Shown here: one piece after another, positions 51,847 to 59,705 of the stretch
How the letters are laid out: every line of letters begins with the position of its first letter
Numbering within the stretch: the stretch's first letter is position 1
NCBI GenBank assembly: GCA_035293985.1
Contig: DATGLS010000005.1
Location: 127,995-191,994 of the forward strand
Direction: 5' to 3'
DNA length: 64,000 nt
DNA from: JAVDCA01 sp035293985
Lineage (GTDB): Bacteria > Pseudomonadota > Alphaproteobacteria > Rhizobiales > Xanthobacteraceae
Notes under the pieces: generated by a model
The model's database searches: none
The model's input: the letters and a program-made list of their open reading frames with translations, nothing else
Told to the model about the DNA's origin: nothing
Made by a program: the position numbers and the translations under genes

Positions 51847-53094
51847 TCACAGGTCTCTTTCAGCCAGCTCGCGAAACTCGTCGGGAACGGACCGCGACGT
51901 TTCCAGCAGCACGGAGCCGTACCCGACCGAATCCCATCCGAAACGGTCGCGGATCGCGTCGATGGCGCGGTCCGCCGTCCAACGAGCGATCCCCTTCTGG
52001 GTGCCGGGCCGGCGCTTTTCATCGGCAAGCCCGAGCGGAAGCTCGAGCTGCTGTTTCCAGTGCTGCTCGAGATGCGACACCGAGATTGCCAGCAGCGACA
52101 CGGTCTTCTCGTCTGGGTGATCCGCGAGCGCCGAACGAACGAGCTCCTCGGCGATCTCGGCGATCGTCGCCGTCGCGGAAATCGGCGCATCGAGCGTCGT
52201 GGATCGTGTGATCGAACGCAGGTCGGCGAAGCGAACGCGCACAGTCACGGTTCGACCCGGCCGGGATTTTGCCCGCAGCCTGCTCGCAACCCGATCGGCG
52301 AGATGGCGAAGCGCGGGTCGAAACATCCGCTCGTCGGCAGGCCTCTTGCCCAGCGCCGACTGAGCGCCGGCGGATCGCGCGCGGTGCTGCGTCCTGATCT
52401 CGCGTGGATCACGATTCCACGCCAGCTCGGTGAGCTTCTCTGTGGCGGCGCGACCGACGATGCGCTCGAGCGACCATCCTGGCGTCGTCGCGAGCTGGCC
52501 GATGGTGCGCACGCCAATGTCCGCTAGCCGAGCCTGGGTCACCGGGCCCACGCCCCACATCAGCTCGACCGGCAGCTCATGCAGAAACGCCAGCTCGGCG
52601 TGCGGATCGACGACGACCAGCCCGTCCGGCTTGGCGGCCTGCGAGGCGATTTTCGCGAGGTGCTTGGTCCGCGCCACGCCGACCGAGATCGGCAGGCCAA
52701 GCTCGGCGCGCACGCGGCGGCGGACCGCCGCCGCGATCTCGGCCGGCGAGCCGAAAAGGTGGGTGCACCCCGCTACGTCGGCGAACGCCTCGTCGATGGA
52801 TATCCGCTCGACCAGAGGCGTGAAGTCGTGGAGCACGTTGATCGCAGCATCGCCCAGCCGCTGGTAGTCGTTGAAATGGCCGCCGACGAAGATGAGCTGC
52901 GGGCACAGCTCGCGGGCGCGGCGTCCGGACATGCCGCTGCCGACGCCAAACGATTTGGCCTCGTAGGAAGCGGCGAGCACGACCCCGCCCCCGACCGCGA
53001 TGGGCTTTCCGCGCAACGAAGGATCGAGCATTTGCTCGACCGATGCATAAAAGGCATCGAGATCCGCATGCAGGATGGTGGCCGTTGTTTCCAT
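51847..53094 (-). CDS. dinB: DNA polymerase IV (Y-family)
   Basis: The 415-residue translesion polymerase shows ILHADLDAFYASVEQ (catalytic Asp at residues 11 and 13), SYEAKSFGV, RISIDEAFADV (catalytic Asp-Glu), SVGVARTKHLAKIASQAAKPDGL, the helix-hairpin-helix ELMWGVGPVTQARLADIGV and a little-finger domain from ~250. It ends without the QLxLF beta-clamp box in canonical form (QLELPLGL at ~365 may serve). The ATG at 53094 starts at the conserved N-terminus, with only AGG close by. It lies between the ArsR pair and the hydrolase. Confidence 0.95.
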   Translation of the reverse strand: METTATILHADLDAFYASVEQMLDPSLRGKPIAVGGGVVLAASYEAKSFGVGSGMSGRRARELCPQLIFVGGHFNDYQRLGDAAINVLHDFTPLVERISIDEAFADVAGCTHLFGSPAEIAAAVRRRVRAELGLPISVGVARTKHLAKIASQAAKPDGLVVVDPHAELAFLHELPVELMWGVGPVTQARLADIGVRTIGQLATTPGWSLERIVGRAATEKLTELAWNRDPREIRTQHRARSAGAQSALGKRPADERMFRPALRHLADRVASRLRAKSRPGRTVTVRVRFADLRSITRSTTLDAPISATATIAEIAEELVRSALADHPDEKTVSLLAISVSHLEQHWKQQLELPLGLADEKRRPGTQKGIARWTADRAIDAIRDRFGWDSVGYGSVLLETSRSVPDEFRELAERDL

Positions 53095-53222
53095 CCTGAT
53101 GCGAGCCGCCTGCCACGCTGATCCGTCGCGTTCGGCGAATAGAACAAATAGAGAACGGAAAGTCAAGGACAACTCCAGGCCGCGACCACAGGCCAGGCCT
53201 CTGGCGGGCCTCGTCGAAATAT

Positions 53223-53263
53223 TCAACTCAATGGTTGACAATCGTCCGACCGACGATTTATTC
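53223..53263 (+). promoter_or_regulatory. Promoter with ArsR-type operator TCAAC-N6-GTTGA
   Basis: TCAAC (53223-53227) and GTTGA (53234-53238) repeat the operator at 51774, with 13 of 16 bases identical; the flanking ATATTCAACTCA is shared too. TTGACA (53235-53240) overlaps it as a -35 element, with TTATTC 17 bp on. It drives the alpha/beta hydrolase at 53303. Confidence 0.65.
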
Positions 53264-53302
53264 ACGGTCCGGTTGAACAATTTCGACCGTCGGGAGAGCA
53301 CG

Positions 53303-54058
53303 ATGCCGAGCAAGACTCTTGTCGCAGCGGCTGCCGCCGCCTTTCTGTCGGCTGCCGTCGCCCCGGCGCGAGCCGAGCCGGTCAAGAACATCGTCATCGT
53401 CCACGGCGCCTTCGCCGATGGTGCTGGATGGCGGGGCGTCGCCGAGATTCTGAGCAAAGACGGCTACACGGTCTCGGTGGTGCAGGAGCCGCTGACATCA
53501 TTTGCCGACGATGTCGCGGCGACCAGACGGGTGCTGGCGCTGCAGCAGGGCCCGACCCTTCTGGTCGGCCACAGCTACGGCGGGATGGTCATCACCGAGG
53601 CGGGCAATGCGCCAAACGTCGTCGGCCTCGTCTACATCGCGGCCTTCATCCCCGACCAGGGCCAGAGCGCGCTCGACCTGCTCGCGCAGGCGCCCGCCGC
53701 CAACAACGACCTGCGCGCCACCAAGGACGATTTCCTCTACATCGACCCGGCCGCCTTCCGGGCCGATTTCGCCGCCGACCTCCCGTCTGCCGAGGCGAGC
53801 TTCATGGCGCATTCGCAGGCGATGCTGGCCAAGGGCGCGGCCGCCGCGAAGGTGACGACCGCCGCCTGGCATCAGAAGAAAAGCTGGGCGCTGGTCGCCT
53901 CACGCGACCACAACATCAATCCCGATCTCGAGCGCAGCATGGCCAAGCGGGCCGGCAGCGAAACGATCGAGGTTGCGGGCAGCCACGCGGTGTACGTTTC
54001 CAAGCCGAACGACGTCGCGCGTTTTATCGAACGGGCCGCGAGGTCGACTGCCAAGTAA
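53303..54058 (+). CDS. Exported alpha/beta hydrolase
   Basis: This 251-residue protein has a signal peptide (residues 1-24, ending PARA), the oxyanion stretch VIVHGAFADGAGW, nucleophile GHSYGGM (Ser91), Asp in LVASRDHNINP and His in VAGSHAVYVSKP. The fold matches small esterases of the EstC/salicylate-esterase type. The ATG 53303 has GGGAG nearby. It shares an operator with the ArsR/SRPBCC pair, which suggests control by that ArsR even though dinB lies between. Substrate unknown. Confidence 0.9.
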   Translation: MPSKTLVAAAAAAFLSAAVAPARAEPVKNIVIVHGAFADGAGWRGVAEILSKDGYTVSVVQEPLTSFADDVAATRRVLALQQGPTLLVGHSYGGMVITEAGNAPNVVGLVYIAAFIPDQGQSALDLLAQAPAANNDLRATKDDFLYIDPAAFRADFAADLPSAEASFMAHSQAMLAKGAAAAKVTTAAWHQKKSWALVASRDHNINPDLERSMAKRAGSETIEVAGSHAVYVSKPNDVARFIERAARSTAK

Positions 54059-54064
54059 CAGCGC

Positions 54065-54314
54065 TCACGCGACGTCCTCGATGGCCGGCCGCCTGAACCC
54101 CATCGCCATCCAGGCACGCAGCAGCTTGATCATGAACTTTCCCGAATGGCCCGGATAGTTGGCCAGATCAGACGCGAGGCCGGGCGCCGCCTGATGCCGG
54201 CGACCCGTCTCCTGGCAGCTCGCGCAATAACAGATGCCGCGCAAAATCGGCGCCCCGACGATCTCCAGCTCGACCTTGCCGCAGCGGCGGCGCGCCGAGG
54301 CACGCTCAAGTCAT
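54065..54314 (-). pseudogene. Decayed GFA-family gene (glutathione-dependent formaldehyde-activating-like)
   Basis: On the minus strand a good ribosome site (GCGAGG) and ATG (54314) open a frame that stops at once (MT-TGA). Reading past with a one-base shift gives CGKVELEIVGAPILRGICYCASCQETG, the GFA zinc-binding core (CxC-type motifs). It is then joined in frame to a C-terminal end NYPGHSGKFMIKLLRAWMAMGFRRP, skipping the central domain. So the gene has both an N-terminal frameshift and an internal deletion. Confidence 0.7.
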
Positions 54315-54444
54315 TTTGCCTCGCTTTCCAATTGGGTAGACGACACAGACGATACACAAGCGGTGAACATTCTGCATGACCCATGCGACTAAACCCAGGA
54401 TGAGCACTTGATCCCAGGGCTCTCACGCAGGCGGGAGACCGGCA

Positions 54445-55404
54445 ATGAAGCGTCGAACCAAAGGCTTCCTCCTCGGCGGCAGCTTGGCCGTCGCGACGGT
54501 CGTTGGGCTCTCGGTGGCGCTGTCGATGTCGCCATCGGTGAAGCTCTACCTGGCGCTCATGGATCAGACTCCCTGTAAGGCTGGTCTTCGCAACCTGGTC
54601 ATCGGCTGCACCTTCCAAGGGGGACACCGCACCACCTACGGACCGTCGCACCCGCATGTCCCGTTGTCAGGTCCCGTCCTCCAGGACACGTCGTGGGGCG
54701 TGACGAACCGTTGTCCCCTGGGCGACATCGCCAAGCGCCTGATCTGCCGTGCCGACCCGGTCGCGGCGCCCACAAGCGACGATCTCGAGGTGGAGCTGTC
54801 CAAGGTCACCGGCCTGCCGCTGCCCAAGGGGCGGGTCGTCACAACGGAGATCAATTCAGCGTTCATCAAGTCGGTTCACGTCGAAACGCCGTTCGATCTC
54901 GCGCCTCTGCTCGGCTTCTATCGCGACGCGCTACGCCAGCGCGGCTGGACCGAGAGCGATGGCGCGATCGTCGTGCCGGACCATGCCGTGATCGCGTTCA
55001 CGACGCCCGATGGACCGGCGCTGCTCCGCCTCGTCCATCAGCACGGCCAAACGATCGCCGACCTGTCGTTGCGCAAGCCCGCCGCTGTCGCGAAGACCGA
55101 CATGCTTCCGAGCCCGGGACAGGTAAAACTGATGCTCGGCAATGCGACGGACGAAGCGGCCGCGATCACCATCAACGGGCAGACCATCAAGCTGGCGGCG
55201 CGCGCCGGACGCGACCTCGCGGACGAGACCGGACGGAGGTCGCCCGACAGCCCGCAGATCGATCTGCCGCCGGGCAAATATACGGTCACCCTCAAGGTGG
55301 CTAGCCGGGCGGCGCAGAACCGTGAGTTCGAGGTCGGCGCCGGCGAGACCTGGGGCTTGCTGGTCGGTCCGGCCGGCGTCCCGCTCCCCATGCATCTTTA
55401 TTGA
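54445..55404 (+). CDS. Hypothetical membrane-anchored protein (319 residues)
   Basis: No family recognised. The N-terminal helix (residues 8-27, GFLLGGSLAVATVVGLSVAL) is a signal anchor. The soluble region has several cysteines, an alpha-beta section around residue 145 (PLLGFYRDALRQRGWTESDGAI), and a C-terminal beta-sandwich-like domain (residues 230-319, VKLMLGNATDEAAAITINGQTI ... LPPGKYTVTLKV) resembling a Big/carboxypeptidase-regulatory fold. GGAGACC is the ribosome site. Likely periplasmic. 117 bp before the TM2 gene. Confidence 0.78.
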   Translation: MKRRTKGFLLGGSLAVATVVGLSVALSMSPSVKLYLALMDQTPCKAGLRNLVIGCTFQGGHRTTYGPSHPHVPLSGPVLQDTSWGVTNRCPLGDIAKRLICRADPVAAPTSDDLEVELSKVTGLPLPKGRVVTTEINSAFIKSVHVETPFDLAPLLGFYRDALRQRGWTESDGAIVVPDHAVIAFTTPDGPALLRLVHQHGQTIADLSLRKPAAVAKTDMLPSPGQVKLMLGNATDEAAAITINGQTIKLAARAGRDLADETGRRSPDSPQIDLPPGKYTVTLKVASRAAQNREFEVGAGETWGLLVGPAGVPLPMHLY

Positions 55405-55520
55405 GACGATGCGGTCCGGAGCCTGCCGTCTGGAGAAATCCGTCGAAGCCCGCGTGGCGAGAGTACAGGAAACGCAAGACCTCCCTCCCCCCTTCGACCT
55501 TTCGTCACAAGGAGCTTCTC

Positions 55521-55868
55521 ATGACTGCCGCAGACATGGCCGACTACGCCACGACAGCTGGCATGAACCCGGCGCGGCCTGGCCTCAGCGCGGATGCGCG
55601 CGCCATGATGATGTTCGAGGCGAACAAGAAGGACGCCTGCGTCGCCTATGCGCTGTGGTTCTTCCTCGGCTACTTCGGCGCGCACAATTTCTACCTCAGG
55701 CATACCGGCATCGCGATCGCCCAGCTCCTGCTCACGCTGTCGATCGTCGGATTGTTGATCAACTTCTTCTGGCATCTCGTCGATGCGTTCCTCATCCCGG
55801 GCCGGGTCCGGCGCGAAAACACCCGGCTGGCGTGGACACTCGGCGCCGGAGTGCCCTTTGCGACGTAG
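55521..55868 (+). CDS. TM2 domain protein
   Basis: A 115-residue protein with a hydrophilic N-terminus (1-38) and the TM2 domain: ACVAYALWFFLGYFGAHNFYL, the loop RHTGIAIAQLLL, then IVGLLINFFWHLVDAFLIP. The two helices and the GxxGxHxFY motif are complete. AAGGAG lies seven bases before ATG 55521. TM2 proteins are small inner-membrane proteins without a settled role in bacteria. It may be cotranscribed with the 54445 gene. Confidence 0.9.
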   Translation: MTAADMADYATTAGMNPARPGLSADARAMMMFEANKKDACVAYALWFFLGYFGAHNFYLRHTGIAIAQLLLTLSIVGLLINFFWHLVDAFLIPGRVRRENTRLAWTLGAGVPFAT

Positions 55869-56003
55869 GCGAGCCCGTTGCGATGGCGATCTTTTAGCGT
55901 GTCCCCCATCGAGGGCAGATGCCCCGAATAGGAGCGCGGCGGAGCGGGCGGCTCCGCTTCGGATCGAGAGACGTCCATCTTCACGCAAAAATGTGCTAAC
56001 GGT

Positions 56004-56669
56004 TTGAGCATCATTGAACGCCCTCAGGAACCGCAATTGCAGTGCCAGCACGCTGACCCTTTCAGAGCGTTCGTGGAACTCATCGTCTCGGGTGACAGGG
56101 AGAACGTCATCCGGTGGCTGAATGCGGCGCCGGACTTGATGAAGCATCGCGCCGCAAGCGGCGCGAGCCGGCAAGGCGCGAAGGCGAACTTTTTTGCTCG
56201 CATCAAGCACTACATTTACGAAGGAGATACCGCTCTTCATATGGCAGCGGCGGCACAGCAGAGGCGCATCGCCGAGGAGTTGATCTCGAGGGGCGCCGAC
56301 GTTCGTGCCCGGAACAGGCGCGGTGCAGAGCCCCTTCACTATGCGGTTGATGGCGGACCGGATTTGCCGCTATGGACTCCAGAGGAGCAGATCGCGATCA
56401 TCGTCGGTCTCATTCGGGCCGGTGCTGACCCGAATGCCGTTGATGAGAGCGGTGTGACTCCACTGCATCGGGCCGTACGCAATCGCTGTGCTGGCGCCGT
56501 AAAGGCCCTCATCGACGGCGGCGCCGATCCCAGCGCCCCCAATAAAAACGGCTCGACGCCGTGGGTGCTCGCGACACTGAACACCGGCAAAAGCGGCTCA
56601 GGCTCCCGGAGGGCGAAGGAGCAGCAGCGAGAGATTTTGCGCATTCTCGAGGAGCGCGGCGCGAGGTAG
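56004..56669 (+). CDS. Ankyrin-repeat protein
   Basis: The 221-residue protein has about four ankyrin repeats: FVELIVSGDRENVIRWLNAAPDL, GDTALHMAAAAQQRRIAEELISRGADV, GAEPLHYAVD...IVGLIRAGADPNAV, GVTPLHRAVRNRCAGAVKALIDGGADP. A charged C-terminal helix (REILRILEERGAR) follows. The start is a TTG at 56004; no in-frame ATG is near. No signal peptide, so cytoplasmic protein-protein binding is likely. GC and codon use are lower than neighbours, which may mark recent transfer. Confidence 0.82.
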   Translation: MSIIERPQEPQLQCQHADPFRAFVELIVSGDRENVIRWLNAAPDLMKHRAASGASRQGAKANFFARIKHYIYEGDTALHMAAAAQQRRIAEELISRGADVRARNRRGAEPLHYAVDGGPDLPLWTPEEQIAIIVGLIRAGADPNAVDESGVTPLHRAVRNRCAGAVKALIDGGADPSAPNKNGSTPWVLATLNTGKSGSGSRRAKEQQREILRILEERGAR

Positions 56670-57381
56670 ACGACGTCACAGCGCCGGTCGTTCGAGGCAA
56701 CGACGACGTCGTCTTCTCCCCTGACAAATGGGGTGAAGATCGATCCCTATCGCGTCGGAGCGGAAAACAGAACCCGAATGGGTAGGGCTGAGGAAGGGGT
56801 TCGCGATCGTCGCGGCCGGCGTCTTCGGGGTTGGCGATCCCGCTGGCTTGCCTCGCCGCGCTCCTCATCTGGGCAAGTAGGTGGCGCCTCCCCGCCCCAT
56901 TGACCTTTCGCCTCGCGCCGGGACCACATTCGGAGCCCCAGTTGAGCATCCCTCCCTGCGGACGAGCGGCGTACCGTGAATAGCGGGGATAGATTCGATT
57001 CCGTTTGCGCTTTCGGCGCGCACGGTGCATGGCATTAAGTGCAGAGTGACATTGGCGCGTCCGGAGCTTCGCTTCGGGCGCGCTTTGCTTTTGAAGCGCG
57101 CAAAGAACGCCGCAAGGGCGTGAGGCCGTTCTCGGGGTCTGCCGTCCGTTATGGCGCTCCTTTTTATTGCCTGTTCTTCCTGTTTCCGCGCCTGTTTCGA
57201 CACTCGCGCCATTTCCTTCGTTATATCAGTGACTTTTCCTGTATTCGGCGCCCATCGGCGCCCTGTAAACCGCCTGTACTTCTTTGCAGTTTTTTTTCCA
57301 GCGCGCAGCCGGTTCCCTCTGGTCATGCGCTTCCTTCTCACTGCCTGCCCCTTCCACGGATCGTAACAAGGAGAACCGAAC
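56670..57381. other. 712-bp intergenic region before the terminase pair
   Basis: No supported gene. GCGCGCTT...AAGCGCGC at about 57088-57112 is an 8-bp hairpin. The segment 57150-57300 is clearly AT-richer, pyrimidine-rich on the plus strand and holds six ACAGG motifs (minus strand). Open frames on both strands here are biased in composition; none is convincing. Confidence 0.6.
57170..57277 (-). repeat. Six ACAGG motifs (iteron-like cluster)
   Basis: On the minus strand WACAGG-type motifs lie at 57273-57277, 57262-57266, 57238-57242, 57191-57195, 57179-57183 and 57170-57174; nearest spacings are 9, 12 and 11 bp, with 24 and 47 bp between groups. The background expectation for a 5-mer in 110 bp is about 0.1. 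It lies 105 bp before the DUF5681 gene. Confidence 0.55.
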
Positions 57382-57846
57382 ATGCGTTTCCAACCCGGCC
57401 AGAGCGGCAATCCCGCGGGACGCCCGCGCGGATCGCGCAACAAGCGCAGCATCATCGTCGAGAAGCTCTGGGACGACAGCGCCGGCGAGGTCACCACCAC
57501 CGCGATCACCCGCGCGAGGGATGGCGACCCGGCAGCGCTGCGCGCCTGCATGGACCGCGTCGCCCCGCGGCTGCGGCATCGTCCGCTCGATTTCGAGATG
57601 CCGCCTCTCGTCACGCTTGCCGATACCCCGGGCGCGATCAACGCGATCTTGCAGGGACTGGCGCAGGGCGAGATCGACCGCGAGGAGGCCGTCGCCATGT
57701 TCCGCGGCGTGCGGGACTTCACGCTGGCGCTCGCCGCGGTCGCGCACGAGAAGCGCGCCGCCGGAGCCGCGGCGCACACCGACATCGACGGCGACGCGAG
57801 CGAAGGCGGAAGCCTCACTGACTTCCTGGCGGCTCGCATCCGATGA
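57382..57846 (+). CDS. DUF5681 domain protein (small-terminase-like)
   Basis: This 154-residue protein begins FQPGQSGNPAGRPRGSRNK, the DUF5681 signature, a basic DNA-binding-like start common in proteins encoded directly before phage large terminases. The rest is helical (AGEVTTTAITRARDGDPAALRACMDR, DREEAVAMFRGVRDFTLALAAVAHE). It overlaps the terminase ATG by 4 bp (ATGA). A role as small terminase or DNA-recognition partner is inferred. AAGGAGAA precedes the ATG. Confidence 0.88.
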   Translation: MRFQPGQSGNPAGRPRGSRNKRSIIVEKLWDDSAGEVTTTAITRARDGDPAALRACMDRVAPRLRHRPLDFEMPPLVTLADTPGAINAILQGLAQGEIDREEAVAMFRGVRDFTLALAAVAHEKRAAGAAAHTDIDGDASEGGSLTDFLAARIR

Positions 57847-59399
57847 GCGCCACATCGTCCCCGCGCGCGGCGGCAGCCCGCGACAAAGAGCTCGCCCACG
57901 AGCTCGCCCGCGATTTCGAGCGCTTCGCCCCCCTTCTCACCATCCGCCCCAAGAGCGGCGCGCTCGCGCCGCTGATCCTCAACCGCGCGCAGCGGTTCAT
58001 TCACGGCCGACTCGACGCGCAGCAGCGCGAAACCGGCCGCGTGCGCGCGCTCATCCTCAAGGGCCGCCAGCAGGGCTGCTCCACCTACGTGGCGGCGCGC
58101 TTCTACCACCGCGCCACCAACGCCAAGGGCGTGCGCGTCTTCATCCTCAGCCACGAGGATGCGGCGACGCAGAACCTGTTCGAGATCGTCGAGCGCTTTC
58201 ACGCGCACTGCCATCCGCGGCTCAAGCCGTCGACCGGCGCCGCCAACGCGAAGGAGCTCTCCTTCGACGCGCTCGAAAGCGGCTACAAGGTCGGCACTGC
58301 CGGCACCAAGGGGGTGGGACGCTCCGCCACCATCCAGCTCTTCCACGGCTCCGAGGTCGCATTCTGGCCTCATGCCGAGACGCACGCGGCCGGCGCCCTG
58401 CAGGCGGTGCCCGACGTCGCCGGCACCGAGGTGATTCTCGAGTCGACCGCCAACGGCATGGGCAACTTCTTCCACCAGATGTGGTGCGGCGCCGAGGCCG
58501 GCGAGAACGACTACATCGCCGTCTTCGTACCCTGGTACTGGCAGGACGAGTACCGCAAGAAGCCGCCGCCCGACTTCGCGCCGAACGAGGAGGAGGCGAC
58601 CTACGCGGACCTCTACGGCCTCGACCCCGCCCAGCTCGCCTGGCGGCGCGCCAAGATCGCGGAGCTCAAGGACCTCGCCCTGTTTCGCCAGGAATATCCG
58701 GCGAGCGCGGCGGAAGCCTTCGAGATGAGCGGGCACGACAGCTTCATCCCGCCCCCGCTGATCGCGGCCGCCCGCCAGGCTACATGCGAGCCGTCCGGCC
58801 CCCTGGTGATCGGCTTCGATCCCGCCTGGCTGGGGCCGGACCGCCACGCCATGGCGTGGCGCCAGGGACGGCGCCTCCTTCGGGTCGAGTGCAAGAAAGG
58901 CCTCGACACCATGCAGGCCGCCGGCTGGGTCAAGCAGGTGATCGACACCGACAGGCCGGCGCGCGTCTTCATCGACGTCGGCGGCGTCGGCACCGGCGTC
59001 TACGATCGGCTCAAAGAGATGGGTTACGGCGGGATCGTGCGCGACATCAATTTCGGCTCCGCCCCGTTCGAGCCGCCGCCGCGCGACGCGCACGGCCGCC
59101 CGTCCGGCGGTCCCGTCAACCGCCGCGCCGAGATGTGGATGAAGTCGAAGGACTGGCTCGCGGATCCGGCCGGCGCGCAGATCCCGGACAGCGATTCACT
59201 GCAGGCCGACGCCTGCGGCCCCGGCTATTCCTATGACAGCAACACCCGCCTGCAGCTGGAGAGCAAGCAGGACATGCGCCGCCGCGGCGCCGCCAGCCCC
59301 GACCAGTGGGACGCCGTGGCGCTCACCTTCGCGGAGCCGGTCGCGCGGGTCGCCGGGTTTTCGCGTCGGATTGTGTATCCGCCCTCGGGGTGGATGTGA
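57843..59399 (+). CDS. Phage terminase large subunit-like protein
   Basis: The 518-residue protein has an ATPase domain with a deviant Walker A LKGRQQGCSTYVAARFYH (residues ~62-79), Walker B TEVILESTANGMG and a C-terminal RNase-H-like nuclease domain with GFDPAWLGPDRHA and RVFIDVGGVGTGVYDRL, ending in DQWDAVALTFAEP. These features fit the DNA-packaging motor. No portal, capsid or tail gene follows; the next gene is a peptidase. So it is a phage remnant or a domesticated pair. It appears intact. Confidence 0.88.
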   Translation: MSATSSPRAAAARDKELAHELARDFERFAPLLTIRPKSGALAPLILNRAQRFIHGRLDAQQRETGRVRALILKGRQQGCSTYVAARFYHRATNAKGVRVFILSHEDAATQNLFEIVERFHAHCHPRLKPSTGAANAKELSFDALESGYKVGTAGTKGVGRSATIQLFHGSEVAFWPHAETHAAGALQAVPDVAGTEVILESTANGMGNFFHQMWCGAEAGENDYIAVFVPWYWQDEYRKKPPPDFAPNEEEATYADLYGLDPAQLAWRRAKIAELKDLALFRQEYPASAAEAFEMSGHDSFIPPPLIAAARQATCEPSGPLVIGFDPAWLGPDRHAMAWRQGRRLLRVECKKGLDTMQAAGWVKQVIDTDRPARVFIDVGGVGTGVYDRLKEMGYGGIVRDINFGSAPFEPPPRDAHGRPSGGPVNRRAEMWMKSKDWLADPAGAQIPDSDSLQADACGPGYSYDSNTRLQLESKQDMRRRGAASPDQWDAVALTFAEPVARVAGFSRRIVYPPSGWM

Positions 59400-59705
59400 T
59401 CTATGTCATTGCTAAATATGGAAAATCAGGCGCCGTGACGATCCGCCTGTACCGAGATACGCCTCTTCTCCGACGGCGTCGATTCCCCGATTGCGGGGCC
59501 AGGCTGCAAGCGAAGTCTCTCAAAAAGAGCACTTGCGCTCACGCGTGGAAAGGCCGGACGCTTTGTCGTCGAGGCGAAATACGACTGAGAAAGCCTGGTT
59601 GTGCAGCGCAGTCAGGCTTTCATCCTTGAGAAGTACAAAGCGCCGGCGCTCAAGTGCGCGCGAGCTGCCTTCCAAAGGACTCCTATAGGGCGCGCCCCAT
59701 GCTGC
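59400..59705. other. Intergenic region after the terminase (306 bp)
   Basis: No protein-like frame. It contains a hairpin (59589-59621) and a low-GC start (59400-59430). No att-like repeat or tRNA end was found. Confidence 0.5.
59589..59621. terminator. Hairpin between terminase and peptidase
   Basis: GAAAGCCTG (59589-59597) pairs perfectly with CAGGCTTTC (59613-59621); the loop is 15 bases. It lies 190 bp after the terminase stop and 83 bp after the convergent peptidase stop, so it could end either transcript. Confidence 0.4.

Noticed and set aside
57100..57330. Possible small basic protein on the minus strand (KKTAKKYRRFTGRRW..., KQARKQEEQ)
   Set aside because: Looks almost natural, but there is no ribosome site, two minus-strand frames look equally good, and the bias follows from the AT-rich purine tract. 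Kept as an ACAGG repeat cluster instead.
56865..59093. 742-codon minus-strand frame across the terminase genes
   Set aside because: It mirrors the plus-strand coding frame, has no family motif, and its product is Arg/Ala/Gly/Val-biased. The DUF5681 and terminase motifs are on the plus strand.
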